Translations under genes and position numbers: made by a program
Shown here: piece after piece, positions 38,295 to 48,105 of the stretch
Layout: each line of letters starts with the position of its first letter
Position numbering within the stretch: position 1 is the first letter of the stretch
The notes under the pieces: model-generated
The model's input: only the letters and a program-made list of their open reading frames with translations
Databases searched by the model: none
What the model was told of the DNA's origin: nothing
Origin: Chrysogorgia sp. JL179-B06
Taxonomy: Eukaryota > Cnidaria > Anthozoa > Scleralcyonacea > Chrysogorgiidae
Assembly (NCBI GenBank): GCA_035772405.1
Contig: JAYKKM010000173.1
Location: forward strand, 1,409,501-1,473,500
Direction of reading: 5' to 3'
DNA: 64,000 nucleotides

Positions 38295-38790
38295 CTTCAC
38301 CTTAATGGCACATATACTTCAGGAAAATATATATATATATATATATATGCCTTATAAGGAAGTAAAAAGTCGTTTTGGGTGATCCGTTTGAATATTGACA
38401 ATATTTGAGCAGAAACGCTAGCGGCCATTGGCGATTTGTGATATGACGAACTACATAAAGAGGTTTTTACGAAGGGTATATACACGTTTGCGTAATATAA
38501 TAGGTACGTGTGTTATGTATTTAGACTCGCTATTTCCAAATCTGTTTTCAGAATTGAAAACGGTTAAATATTGATCGAGATAACGTTCAAAGTATACGAC
38601 GAAGCGCCCGGGCACGGCTGGCTGATTGCCGACTGATTTATAAGTACATAAACCGTTTTTACGAGTAAATGTTGGCCGAGATAACGTTCGAAATCTACGT
38701 ACGACGAACCTGCCATTTGGGATTTGTTATCGACAGACTACAAATATACAAATACGCGGTCTGGGCACTGGGGACCATGGATGGGGAAAA
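38295..38790. other. Gap without supported genes
   Basis: Contains a short (TA)n run at 38331-38348. Two diverged copies of ATAACGTTC..AA..TACG words lie near 38580 and 38685. No coding potential that I can support. Confidence 0.4.
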
Positions 38791-38794
38791 TAAA

Positions 38795-39082
38795 CTATAG
38801 GGGTGGGGCTGGGGGTGGTGGTAAAAAGGCGAGCGAGGGGATTATTGCGTATTCGTATTTATAGTAAGTACCAGAGTGAATGATAACATGATATTTGACG
38901 TTAATCTTGCCAATAACCTCACTGATCTTATCACATGTTTTCCTGGGATAAGTAAATTTTTGTACCGGCCTTTGAGATAACTTCTTTGGGTCAATATGTT
39001 CTACAATTGAATCTCCAATAATAACTGTAGATCTTGGTTTCAATGGATTTGCACTTCGCAGCATCACAATTTGGCTGAACAT
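38795..39082 (-). pseudogene. Fragment of a retrotransposon-associated SGNH-like domain
   Basis: 95 codons. STVIIGDSIVEHIDPKKL (about 18-35), KFTYPRKTCDKISEVI and HVIIHSGT follow the pattern of the SGNH-hydrolase-like segment found in some non-LTR retrotransposons: GDSI block I, then G/P-K-T, then a VIIHxGT block. After HSGT the sequence runs into low-complexity proline-rich residues, so the domain is truncated. Confidence 0.55.
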
Positions 39083-39946
39083 TACTCGAATATTATACTG
39101 TAATAGCTCACAAATGCCACAATCTTATTGGTTCACAAGAATGTGATTAATCATTAATCGCACCTTGAGGGTTTGTAATTGCTTGAACCAATGAAAACTA
39201 GACTAGCTATCACAATTGCAGTTCAGTATACATGCAAGGTTTATGTTTTTGGTGGACTTTTTCAAAAATAAAGAAAAATGGAGGTTTGGATAAACAAAAT
39301 TATATTTGCCATTTGGTTATCTATATTTCCCATTTATAGTTGGTGATCTACATTTTGAATGGGGAGACTTCTACAAACAAAAAGGTGAGAAACTATCTGA
39401 AAATTTGGAACAATGCTTGATAAGACTTTTTTACGTTAAAGAAAGGTTGTTTATGGTCGATACTAAAACAATTAGACAACTCGACCTCGTTGTCTATTTA
39501 ACAATTAGACAACGAGTCCGAGTTGTCTATGAGCGAATAATTGTTTTTAGTAGAAACAAATTAGTGGACTATTACAAATCATGCATTCTCCAAAAAATTA
39601 TCCAAAGACTCGTCTGAAACCTCCCCAAAACGAGAGTTTTCTGCCATTGTTTTGAGCGCGTTTCGCAATCATGGTCTATCACGAATAGACAACGGTCGAG
39701 TAGCCAATCAGAATGCAGCATTTGTAATGGCCATGCCCCATGGTCAGTTTCTATAATAGAGACCTTTAGATTTGAGGACGAAGACGAGTACGAAGACGAG
39801 TTTACCATTTCGCATGGTTCTTTTCCATTGTTGTTTCTCCACTGCGCAGAAAAGTTCGTCTTCGTATACTCGTACTCGTACTCAATCTAAAGGTCGCTAC
39901 TAACTGCTCATAGACAACTCGGGCTTGTTGTCTATAAAATTGTTAA
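39083..39946. other. Gap without supported genes
   Basis: AT-rich, with repeated CAATTAGACAAC words near 39470-39515. An inverted pair (CCTTTAGATTTGAGGACGAAGACGAG near 39762; CTCGTACTCAATCTAAAGG near 39873) suggests another small foldback. An open frame at 39306-39617 has no recognisable domain. Confidence 0.4.
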
Positions 39947-40798
39947 CTACATATATAGTCCGCTTGGTCGCGCTGATGCGCTTTTGCCATGAATATCTAT
40001 CCTATGCCTGATGCTTCCGTGTATATCAACACAGTGGTTGTGGTACACCTTGAGATACTTGCATGGGTTCAAAAGTTTCATTCCTAAACTATTCTTAATA
40101 ATCCAAAGAAGGACATTCTCGCCTCCATACAAGTGCATCGGATAATCCAACTCTGACAGAACTTGATCTGTTAAAGGTTGCCTTAACACAAATATATACG
40201 CATCGTGGGATCCAAAATATCCTGTCTTACAATATCCACGTCGCCCCGCCATACTGCACCTCCGTTCCTGACGCCCATGCCTCGTCAAGACATAAGAAAC
40301 GTGTTTCGCGACCAGAAATGTCTTGTTAAGTTTCTCAAACCCCTCGCCAATATAAATATCCATGTTCATGACAGACACGATCGAATTTTGAAGTTTCTCG
40401 CTGGCATACCCAAAGTGATCTCGTAATTTTGGCATCGTGTCGATACGTCGTACACGAATTTTCTGTTGGTTACGAAGTTGCAGATCGGTTAGCCTTTTTA
40501 GAGCGGAATCCTGATTTATAAGAAGATGGACATTTGTTATCAATGGATGGTCAAGATTTCGTTGTAACGTTTCTTCCACTTCTTCTTGTCTTTCCCATAG
40601 TCGACTGATGTTTGTCTCTGTTTGGTTATCCTTCCAAGGACTCTCGACCATCAATGGGTAATTTGTAATGACATGAATACCCTCCTTTGCAGCCATGATA
40701 TTTGAAGTCTGATACATGAGTCTAGTTATAATCACCAAAGAAATATAAATAGAATTAGCGACTACAATAATCGCGAAAAATAGGCGAATTTTCCTCAT
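39947..40798 (-). CDS. Glycosyltransferase-like type II membrane protein, copy 4 (intact)
   Basis: 283 residues from MRKIRLFFAII, with a TM anchor at about 8-24 and the same lumenal motifs as copy 2 (NMDIYIGEGF, SYVLTRHG, GSHDAYIF, ENVLLW, HNHCV). Substitutions spread across the protein without breaking the frame suggest constraint. The C-terminus (SGLYM) differs because the duplication breakpoint lies here. It is the inverted partner of pseudogene copy 3. Confidence 0.7.
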   Translation of the reverse strand: MRKIRLFFAIIVVANSIYISLVIITRLMYQTSNIMAAKEGIHVITNYPLMVESPWKDNQTETNISRLWERQEEVEETLQRNLDHPLITNVHLLINQDSALKRLTDLQLRNQQKIRVRRIDTMPKLRDHFGYASEKLQNSIVSVMNMDIYIGEGFEKLNKTFLVAKHVSYVLTRHGRQERRCSMAGRRGYCKTGYFGSHDAYIFVLRQPLTDQVLSELDYPMHLYGGENVLLWIIKNSLGMKLLNPCKYLKVYHNHCVDIHGSIRHRIDIHGKSASARPSGLYM

Positions 40799-41987
40799 TC
40801 TGAAATTACTTGTAAACAGTTTTCATCGACTAGTCTCCTTCGCAGCCGCTCTTAGTGTGTCACCCGTTCCCCGCAGAGTCAAAAGGTGCCGAAATGTATA
40901 AAATTATCATATGAATTGCAAAAATTGCTCTCATTCCTTATCGTATATAAACTTATATTGCTGATTACTACTAAACCTTAAAACGTTCTAGTACCTTATC
41001 GTATATTGCTCATTATTTAGAATGGTGACCGAAAACTGGACTATAAAGCTGAAATGTATCATTATGTTCACACTAAAAGCCAGATCGCCGGTACTTTGTA
41101 TTCATGGGGGGTGTATATGCTGCAGTGTAGGAATGTGGCGGATCGCGTGACAACTAACTGAAATCAATTTTAATGTCACACTGGCCGGCTGCTTACCCGA
41201 GCAGCAAATTCCTTTCCAATTGTTGACCAATCAGACCAATATGAATACATGTACATGAAATAAAGTTAAAAGAGCCACTACCTGGAATATGAAACTGAAT
41301 AACATCGAGGTTGCTAGCCAGACATCCCCTAGCCTGCGTGCAGTCTCGAAGCGGGTGTACGCGCCTGTCCAGACTGCACGCAGGCTAGACATCCCCGTAT
41401 TAAAGATTTGTTATCCGCTAGATACATGTCGCCGACGCTTGTAGCTTTTTTAAAGCTTTTCACACAGATTTATTTACACGACCAGCAAGAACATATTCAT
41501 AATACCATTCTTCGTAAACTTTGTAAAGCTCTGAGCTATAGTAAGCGAAATATTAGCTTTCAAGTAAACAGGCAGTCGATTAAGCAAAATTGTTTACAAT
41601 CTTAAATTTCTCTTTACGCTCTCTGACATTCACGCTTATTTGTTTGCATAAGCCGCAGCAAGAACATAGTCAAAACAATATTCTTCGTAAATTTCGCGAA
41701 GTTCTAGGCTAAACTTTTTAAAAAAATTAGCTTTATTTAGCAACACCATGCAACCAGAACGGCTTTATTTAGCACGACAATGGTGTAATTTCATTGGTCC
41801 ATGTACACAAAGGGAATGGAATGTAGCTCTAGAACGTCTGCGAAGCAGGCTACAATGGGGGCGATATTCCTAGGAAATCTGCCCTCCCCTTTCGGAATTT
41901 CGCGCTCCTCTTTAGTCACAAGATTGGAATACACTTGCCGTCATTCGAAATAAAACTATTTCCACTCGTCAGCAGCCAAAACGGTAG
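39952..41987 (-). repeat. Large inverted duplication, right arm
   Basis: Inverted partner of 34932-37045. Its outer edge is interrupted by the TIR element at 41985-42738, at which point the match to the left arm stops. Confidence 0.85.
41330..41387. mobile_element. 58-bp foldback insertion with 9-bp target duplication
   Basis: TAGCCTGCGTGCAGTCT and its exact inverse (17-bp arms) surround a 24-bp centre. The flanks are GACATCCCC at 41321-41329 and 41388-41396. The other arm of the inverted duplication (near 35620) has a single GACATCCCC and no insert. A 9-bp duplication fits a Mutator-like transposase. Confidence 0.85.
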
Positions 41988-42738
41988 CATACGTGCAGAC
42001 GCTTGTATTTCCGGTGATTAATACGTATAAGCGTCTGCGCATCGGAAGCCAAAAGCTTGTTCTGGTCACGTGGATTTTCCCAAAAAAGTAGGAACCGAAT
42101 GTGATTGGTTGGTTGTTAATTTATGGAATATAATGTTAAATATCCCAAATTAGCCCGAACATGGCGTTTGTTGAGGAGGCGAAGTTAGAAGGTCAATGTT
42201 GAAAGTGAATAGGAGAGCGGGTTGTGCTTTCGTCTTCACGATTGATACGGTGACAATATGAAGTCGACGGATCTTCACTTTCATCAACAAACGACAACGA
42301 ACGCTTGGCAGTCGCTTTTGTTTTAATCGCAAGTCCCTTTGCTCCTGTCTTATCGCAGTACTGACGCAGAAGATTGTCGTCTAGATCGTCAAGCTTCTTC
42401 TTGTGGTTTCTTCTTTGCTGGAGAATCCTCAAGCACACACGACAGATATGTTGCGAGGTAGGATGAACGACAAAGTGAAGGTCGTCAATTTCACTTTTTA
42501 CTAAAAATTCTCCCTTATTTCCTACTAAATTTCGATCAGAAGCTTTCACCAACACCGATAAACACAGAACGCACGCAGGAGACGCCATGAATAATCATAG
42601 CTAATTATAATGTTTTGCGCGAATTATTATTTTTAATGTGATGGACAATCCACGTGACCAGAACAAGCTTTTGGCTTCCGATGCGCAGACGCTTATACGT
42701 ATTAATCACCAGAAATACAAGCGTCTGCACGCAGGCTA
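41985..42738. mobile_element. TIR transposon-like unit enclosing a zinc-finger exon
   Basis: Inverted ends of about 90 bp (TAGCATACGTGCAGACGCTTG at the left; CAAGCGTCTGCACGCAGGCTA at the right, continuing to GGTCACGTGGA). The outer words resemble the 58-bp foldback at 41330 (TAGCCTGCGTGCAG), so they may share a transposase. No clear target duplication. The interior carries the ORF at 42193-42588. Confidence 0.7.
42193..42588 (-). CDS. ZAD-like zinc-binding domain protein or exon inside the TIR unit
   Basis: 131 residues. CVLC (6-9) and HICRVCLRIL (about 48-57) supply a Cys2...Cys2 set about 40 residues apart, like the ZAD/treble-clef domain at the N-terminus of zinc-finger and transposon proteins. 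The rest is charged and low in conservation. It may be the captured first exon of a host or transposase gene, or a remnant of the element's own protein. No catalytic domain is present. Confidence 0.45.
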   Translation of the reverse strand: MASPACVLCLSVLVKASDRNLVGNKGEFLVKSEIDDLHFVVHPTSQHICRVCLRILQQRRNHKKKLDDLDDNLLRQYCDKTGAKGLAIKTKATAKRSLSFVDESEDPSTSYCHRINREDESTTRSPIHFQH

Positions 42739-42742
42739 CAAC

Positions 42743-43830
42743 TTTGGGGAACTCCGCTAATTTGCATAAATCCAAGATGGCCGCCGTGGAAGGGGTGGAA
42801 TATAACTTTCTGACCAATAGACTAACTATCTCCTGAAACACCTTTCGGGTACGATTTTGACCTGAAGAATCGATTTATGTGGTCAATTTTGTGATTTGGG
42901 GTCAAATTCCAGGTCAGAGGTCAAGTTCAAGGTCATTTTCGGCCAAAAATAGTAAAAATGGCATAATCCATGAGCCTAATGAATCGATTTTAATGATTTT
43001 GCTCTCTATCTTATAGTTTTCGACAGTCGTCGATCGATTACTAAGCTTTTCAGCGATTGGGGGTCAATTTCATACTCCCTAAGTCAAGGTCAAGATCATT
43101 TGGACCCACAAAGTCCGCCCAAAACCTTGAAAATGTCGTATTTCCGCCTACAATGAACCTATTTTGATGGTATTTGTGTCTATTTCATAGTTTTATATGA
43201 TGATGAGTCGATTAACGATGATTCATTAACGATCGTTCAAGGTCATATACTAGGGGTCAAAGTGAAGGTCATATACTAGGGGTCAAAGTGAATGTCAACT
43301 GAGGCCGACTTAATGTTAATCAAAACTAAAAATTTCAATAATTGACCAACGTTTATTATTACTTCTCATCTTATCAATACATATAGAACATATCCATGAA
43401 ACCAGAAAAGGTTGACTAGAATAAAACTAATAGAACGAGCTGGCTACTATTACGCATAATTAACGAGTTCCCATTCTTTGTCAATGCCTAATGCACGATG
43501 TTCAGCTTCCTCATCTCCTTCTTCCACATATGCTTCTTCCCTCTCGTCTTCCACCTCATCATCGTCTTCCTCTTCTGTGTGTGTGGTAATGGTTTATTAA
43601 TCACATTTCAATAGCAAAAATTACAGCTAAATTATTATGTGTTTACATGCTTATAAATAATATAAATAAGGACTAAAAATTCTAAAAATTCTAAAAAGGT
43701 TATACTAAAAAAACTACGAATTAATACTTTCATTGTATCTATTAATTGAATAAACTAAAGGACTACATTGAAAACGTTCTGTTCTACAAAAAAAGTTATA
43801 AATTTTACTATTGTTCGCTCTGGTCTCTCT
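42743..43830. other. Gap without supported genes, with short tandem repeats
   Basis: Contains AGGTCAAG-type words and a 26-bp unit (GGTCATATACTAGGGGTCAAAGTGAA) repeated twice at 43250-43300. An acidic-coding GAA/TCTTCC-rich stretch lies at 43500-43585. I see no intact gene. Confidence 0.4.
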
Positions 43831-43835
43831 CGTGT

Positions 43836-45965
43836 TTATGTTTGAATGTTTTTCAGGACATATAATGTGTGTGTGGGCTGTACCATATTCCTAATGAGGT
43901 CGATGCATAAGTCATTTCTTCGCTCTTTTAGTAATTTCAGCTTACATTCCTTTAGGGCTTCACTGTACTCGCGACCAGGGTAAATAATCCTAAGCACTCG
44001 TTTTTGGATCCTTTCAATATTGTTGCATTGTTCTTGCGTCAGGTTTCCATGCCACACTTGAGCTCCATACTCGAGGGTGGACCTTATGACAGCGCAATAA
44101 AAGAACTTTAAATCGTCTTTAGTCGCGCCATAGTTCTTAAGGATCTTCAACAAGTAAAGGCGTTTAGCCGCTTTTTTGGTGATGTATTCAGTATTGGTGG
44201 ACCACTTCATATCATCGTCAAGCCAAATTCCTAAAAATTTATATGACTTCACCCGAGCAATAGGTTTATCTCCGATTTTAATTGGCGGGATGGTTGTTTT
44301 ATTCTTCCTAAAATCGATGATCATTTCTTTGCATTTCTTCACATTTAATTCCATTTTTTCATGTCTTGCAAATAGAACCACGTTGTTAACATTTTCTTGG
44401 GTATTTCCAATTAAAGTCCCAGAGGTGTGACCCGATATTTCGATCACTTCAGATAGAGTCGTGTCGTCCATAAGCATTACTGTTTCTCCATCTGTACAGT
44501 CTTGATTGTTTACTTCGACCGAGTTCCAATTTGTAACTGAGGGAAGTTGGTTAATTTTTACAATGAAATCGATTGGTCCTAGTTTGCTACCCTGGGGATC
44601 GCCTCCGTTGATTTCCATGCGTTTCGATTTTACACCATGATGTGTAATCATCTGCGATCGTCCTTGTAAATACGACGCAATCCATCCAATCAAACCTGGA
44701 CGTACACCAATATCTTTAAAGTTTTGCAGAAGTCGGTTGTGGTCGATTAGGTCGAAGGCCTTTCGGAAGTCAAGGAAAGTAATTCGAACAATTTTCCTTG
44801 TATTTTCCATTGCTAGGTACCACTTGTGTAATTGGGAAATTAATGCAAGGACAGCAGACATTCCAGCAAGACCTCCAAATTGGGATTCGTGAATTCTGTC
44901 GGTAGTATTGTTTAGAATCCACTCCACTGCATATGATTCCTGAATTTTTGAAAGAATGCTGGTTAAGGCAATTGGTCTTAGTTCTTCCACTAAAGAACAT
45001 GGATTTGATTTTGGTGTGCCACATACATTAGAAATTTTCCATGTTTCAGGGAAAATTTTACATCTAAACGACTGATTGTAGATGTCGGTAAGTGGTACGG
45101 CGAAGTATTCAGCGAATATCTTTATCAATTTCATGTTTGGATCAAAAGGACCAGGTGCTTTGTTCAGATCTATGTTGTATAACTTCCTTGCAACACTTTC
45201 GGCCGTAATTGATGGTAGAAGATCTTGATTTCCGAATGACAACCATTCATTTTTAACTTTAGGGTATTCTTTAGTCAGACTCGTGAAGAAATTATTTATG
45301 TAGTCAGCGGTCTGTTTATTGCTCATCGGGGCATCCGATAGAGGGTCCGTTAGATTAAAATTCTGTTGTTTAGTTCCGACAATTCGTTTTATGTTTTTCC
45401 ACCATTTCTTTGGATTTTGAGCTTTAATATTTTTATCGTAGAATTTACGTTTCGTCTTTCTAATCTCCGCAACAATTGAGTTCCGCAATGATTTGGATTC
45501 TCTCTTGAACGGGTTGAAGCAGTTGTCACTACAAGCGCAAGTACAGTACACAGTGCATGATATATTTCCATGGTGACAGCTGCAACTTCCAGTGCCGCAC
45601 GCTTTTCCCTCGGCCTTGCAGCCGCACCGCACTACATCCATGAGATCCGTGGGTCCTGGGGGCTGATCGGCGGTTTCTGGTACTGGTATGCCATCTTTAA
45701 TTTCCCACCCATACTTTGTGATATCAAGTTCAGGTGGAGCCTGCTGGTCAGCTGATTTAGTGAGTATGGTCTGCAGATGGGCGTGCAAGATGTGCAGGAA
45801 GAGATTCTGCGCAGTTGGTGGTAGCTGCATGATCTTCAGCAGCTTTCCAGACTTCCTTCTGTACATACGGTACCTCGCCTCACTCATCGTGGTCCCATGC
45901 TGCTGACCATAGAGAACGCAGAAGAACGCCTGTCCTGCTTGAATCGAGGCCAGGGAAGTCTCCAA
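43836..45965 (-). mobile_element. Non-LTR reverse transcriptase fused to another transposon's coding tail
   Basis: An open frame of about 709 codons; the first ATG is at 45887. The first ~155 residues (GTTMSEARYRMY, DITKYGWEIKDG, CGCKAEGKACGTGSCSCHHG, CSDNCFNPF) are the C-terminal part of the transposon family also found broken at 13-14 kb. From about 160 comes a non-LTR RT: LNKAPGPFDP, LRPIALTSILSKI, FLDFRKAFDLIDH, GGDPQGSKLGP, the catalytic-region LMDDTTL, KCKEMIIDF, YKFLGIWLDDD and LEYGAQVW. No endonuclease domain is present. Motif C reads MDDT, not the usual YADD, so activity is doubtful. A 5'-truncated RT inserted in frame into an older element is the likely history. Confidence 0.7.
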
Positions 45966-46250
45966 CTCTCAAGGTCTTCAGACATGACACTTTCCCTTTG
46001 CCATATAGATATGATGTAGTATCTGAGCCAGTACGTTTATCTGCTGGCACTTGGGGCCGAGTTGGGTACAGGTGGCATTGATGTCCCAAAGAAGATGCGG
46101 ATTGCTTGCATGTTGGACTCAGCAGGGCACGAGGAGGTACAAGATCATTGTTATGTCTGCTTCGTCGTGGAACACACCGTACTCGCTACGACTTTACACG
46201 GTTACTCCACCGATGTTGTAGGTACTAAGTACTTTTGACAGTTGCTACTT
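45880..46250 (-). pseudogene. Upstream remnant of the PIN-like transposon gene
   Basis: On the minus strand GSDTTSYLYGKGKVSCLKTL and FPGLDSS occur in a frame different from that of the downstream fused protein, and match the region preceding it in this family. The frame change shows the gene is broken upstream of the RT fusion. Confidence 0.5.
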
Positions 46251-47870
46251 GTCGTGCTTATTCCTCATGATGGCATCTCTTCTGGGCAGCGGGGTGTTGA
46301 TTGTAAGGTTGTAGTTAACGGAGCCGAGGCCAGCACGTCGTAAACGCTCATGGTCCTTCGCAGAAACGTGACTCGCTTAATACCTCCCCATGTACTAACG
46401 TCTGCTCACCCGAGAGCTACATTCCATTCCCTTTGTGTACATGGACCAATGAAATTACACCATTGTCGTGCTAAATAAAGCCGTCCTGGCTGCATGGAGG
46501 TCGGCTATATTGCGAGTTGCGAGTCTGCGAGTTGGGAGTTGGGGCGTCGTTTAAAACCATAATAAAAAATGTGGCCGCATGTTAATCTTACCATGAACCT
46601 TTGCGAGCATTAAACTCTATATCTTTAAAATATACCAGAAGACAGAGCTTTGAGGACACCAAAATTAGTAAGAAGAAAGCTATTATCAATTAAATTGATG
46701 TTAACATGTCAAAGTTCTTTTAACTGCTATTATAACTAGTTTAGGTTCGCAATGCATTTTGGTAAAATCGATATGCCGCCATCTTTCTTATTATGGTGGA
46801 TTGGTTTATGGTCCGCTTACTGTACGTTTTGTTCATTACGATTGGCATTTTAACTACGACAGTACAGTCACAGTAGGGCCAAAGATTCATAGGAGTTTTG
46901 AAAATCCTGCAATATGTACCGTTTATGACAGTTACTATAGGTGTTATTTAAGAAAGGTTGTGTTTATTTTTAATTTTTTTGTTGGACAGACTGCGTGCAT
47001 GGATACCTCAGAGTAACCTATAGCATTTGACTCGTAAAGACGATTAGTTTTCGAGGACGACCATTGAGTTACCTGCTCTTTGATACTGTCTAACTGTATG
47101 CCGCAGATGATTTAGTTAATACGTACTTAGTGTTTTGTCCAGTTTCTGGAAACCTATCTTTCTCTAATTCAACTGCGTCACCTTGTCTTTTTTTCCTCTT
47201 TATTTTGGCATCGTGAGTGTGACAGCTATAGGTTGATTTTAATTTGCTACGTTTTAACCTGTACGTGAACGTAAAATTAAAAAAATTGAATATGGTTCAA
47301 ATCATGCATTTACGCGTAAGAACAAGCCGTCGTCGCCCTTTTGCAAATACCATAATACATTGTACCTTGGGGGTAACTTTGAAGCAATTCATATGGAGTT
47401 AATTGGAAAAATGGAGCTAGGTAAACAGTATTGTTGTGATCAGCAACAGCTTTATTCATATTTGTCTTGTATAGCTTCTACACGTTAACTCGCATACAGG
47501 CCACAGGAGGCCGACGGGGGCAGGGGCGAAACTTAAGGGGGGTGTAGGGGGGTGTGACACCCCCCCCCAAAAAAATACTAAAAACACCAATTGGCAGGGC
47601 AAACAGAGATCTTGCAGGGCAGCGCAGTCGGAGGCTAAGAGAGAAGCTACTTAAGGTAATCTACTTATGGGCTTCATCTACACGAGATTTTACAAACGGG
47701 TGTAGCCTGAATATGTGTTAGCCAACCCCAGAGCCTGCGTTCCTTTTGACCTGCTTAGCAAGTATAAGCTTGGATTTAAGCGGTTGTGCAGATGCGTACT
47801 GTGCTTTAGGAAACCTGAAACGCACGGGCTGTATAGTTGTGTCATCCTTGTTGGAGACGGCTGAATGCCT
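46250..47870. other. Host gap before element B
   Basis: 46370-46500 repeats the sequence at about 35120-35260 (CTCGCTTAATACCTCCCCAT and TAAAGCCGTCCTGGCTGCAT). 47510-47575 is G/C-homopolymer-rich (GGGGGGTGTGACACCCCCCC), typical of a transposon edge. The remainder is AT-rich without supported genes. The true left end of element B should lie in the last few hundred bases but cannot be fixed without its right TIR. Confidence 0.4.
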
Positions 47871-47872
47871 AC

Positions 47873-48105
47873 TAGTAGTATAGAAAATGGGGCTACCGGC
47901 GCATTTTTCCATTTTTTCATGTCTCAACTTCCTCTCTCTGTAGAACGCAGCACTTTTACCGTTTTTGGATTCCGCATATATCTCTCGAGCAAATATGTTG
48001 AATCCAAAAACAGAAAAAGTGCTTGGTTCTCCAGAGAAGTTGAGACATTCAAATGGAAAAAGTTCGCCGTTAGCCCCACTTTCGAGACTACTAATAGACG
48101 ATATG
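47873..48105. repeat. Imperfect inverted repeat at the start of element B
   Basis: About 105-bp arms: the left arm has GGGGCTACCGGCG, ATGTCTCAACTTC and GTTTTTGGATTC in this order; the right arm has the inverse (GAATCCAAAAACAG, GAAGTTGAGACAT, CGCCGTTAGCCCC). The right arm lies within the open frame of the polymerase. The left arm, read on the minus strand, encodes a similar peptide (RNPKT, KMEKCAGSPI). It may be a partial inverted duplication of the element start. Confidence 0.7.

Noticed and set aside
37781..38382. Three overlapping plus-strand open frames of 136-183 codons
   Set aside because: They are translations of the CCTTA/CCTTATA satellite in all frames; the repeat lacks stops.
39306..39617. 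103-codon plus-strand frame
   Set aside because: No recognisable domain and it lies in AT-rich DNA with short repeats.
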